Under the pieces are notes generated by a model. It made no database searches. It saw nothing but the letters and a program-made list of their open reading frames with translations, and was not told the DNA's origin. The position numbers and the translations under genes are program-made. DNA of 64,000 nt from CAVYUC01 sp963816685 (GTDB taxonomy: Bacteria; Bacteroidota; Bacteroidia; Bacteroidales; Prolixibacteraceae). The stretch lies in contig CAWFMB010000012.1 in the NCBI GenBank assembly GCA_963816685.1, positions 272,326 through 336,325 of the forward strand, read 5' to 3'. Positions within the stretch are counted from its first letter, which is position 1. Each line of letters opens with the position of its first letter. This document shows, one piece after another, positions 63,836-64,000 of this stretch.

Positions 63836-63991
63836 AATTATTGTTGGTTAGTGTGAAGGAAAAGAAATAGCTCTTTTGGTTTTTCTTGTGAGGGTTTTTG
63901 TGTTGGGAAAAACCAAATGTGCTATTTGCGCGCTGGATTTTAATATTATTTTTCATTTTCTATTGATAGCTATTTTGTCTTTTTCAACATT

Positions 63992-64000
63992 GGGCATAAC
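63992..64000. repeat. Right inverted end of the STAND module
   Basis: GGGCATAAC at the window edge is the exact inverse of GTTATGCCC at 59988-59996, and the similarity continues inward (GTTATGCCCAATGTT against GTTATGCCCTTTGTT, 13 of 15). It lies about 157 bases before the STAND start codon. A further hairpin would be expected to the right, outside the window. Confidence 0.7.

Overview
The window looks like a chromosomal segment from a Bacteroidota bacterium, probably of the Marinilabiliales/Prolixibacteraceae kind. Direct support: the tmRNA encodes the tag GENNYALAA usual for this phylum, Bacteroidota-type -7 boxes (TAnnTTTG) lie upstream of a tRNA and several genes, most genes lack Shine-Dalgarno sequences, and the DNA is AT-rich. 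The family or order is an inference. No rRNA, CRISPR array or intact transposase is present.

Layout. (1) 0-10 kb, accessory and decayed: a partial four-helix-bundle suffix gene, an HsdS C-terminal remnant, a HigB toxin with an XRE-ImmA partner, a VWA lipoprotein, a nucleotidyltransferase, an isochorismatase-like hydrolase, phosphatidylserine decarboxylase, a DJ-1 protein and small envelope proteins. A dispersed intergenic repeat supplies the C-terminus of the decarboxylase. (2) 10.3-13.9 kb: tRNA-Asp, a metallophosphoesterase, an SGLT-type Na+/sugar symporter and a Nudix-derived regulator. (3) 14.8-23.7 kb: a galactose/uronate locus with a GntR regulator, galK and a FucP-type transporter, divergent from galM, an acyl-CoA ligase, a glucuronokinase-like GHMP kinase and a GalU-like pyrophosphorylase, followed by tmRNA. 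(4) 25.2-39.0 kb: a cytochrome island under a Cys-rich Crp/Fnr-type regulator. It holds hexa-, mono- and heptaheme cytochromes, a DUF5777-like beta-barrel, a cytochrome b, a 19-heme cytochrome fused to a cytochrome b domain, a NapC/NirT-type cytochrome with a CX3CH site, a tetraheme cytochrome, and the system II maturase CcsBA. Together they could carry quinol electrons to the periplasm or the cell surface.

(5) 39-51 kb: a tight minus-strand glycoconjugate operon with SDR, epimerase, glycoside hydrolase-epimerase fusion, dehydrogenase, Gfo/Idh, four GT-B glycosyltransferases (three carrying single frameshifts), DoxX and a methyltransferase. (6) 51-64 kb: a defence and mobile region. It has a GNAT/RHH toxin-antitoxin pair, a HEPN/MNT pair fused onto a broken VOC gene, two permuted transposase remnants around a type IIG restriction-modification enzyme with a truncated RhuM gene, a HEPN-plus-membrane-protein module, and a large nuclease-STAND ATPase.

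The most interesting observation is that the last two modules are each bounded by inverted core-like sequences (GTTAGCGGTA and GTTATGCCC) and are separated by a long imperfect hairpin. That is the geometry of integron gene cassettes, here carrying candidate anti-phage genes, with no integrase in view.
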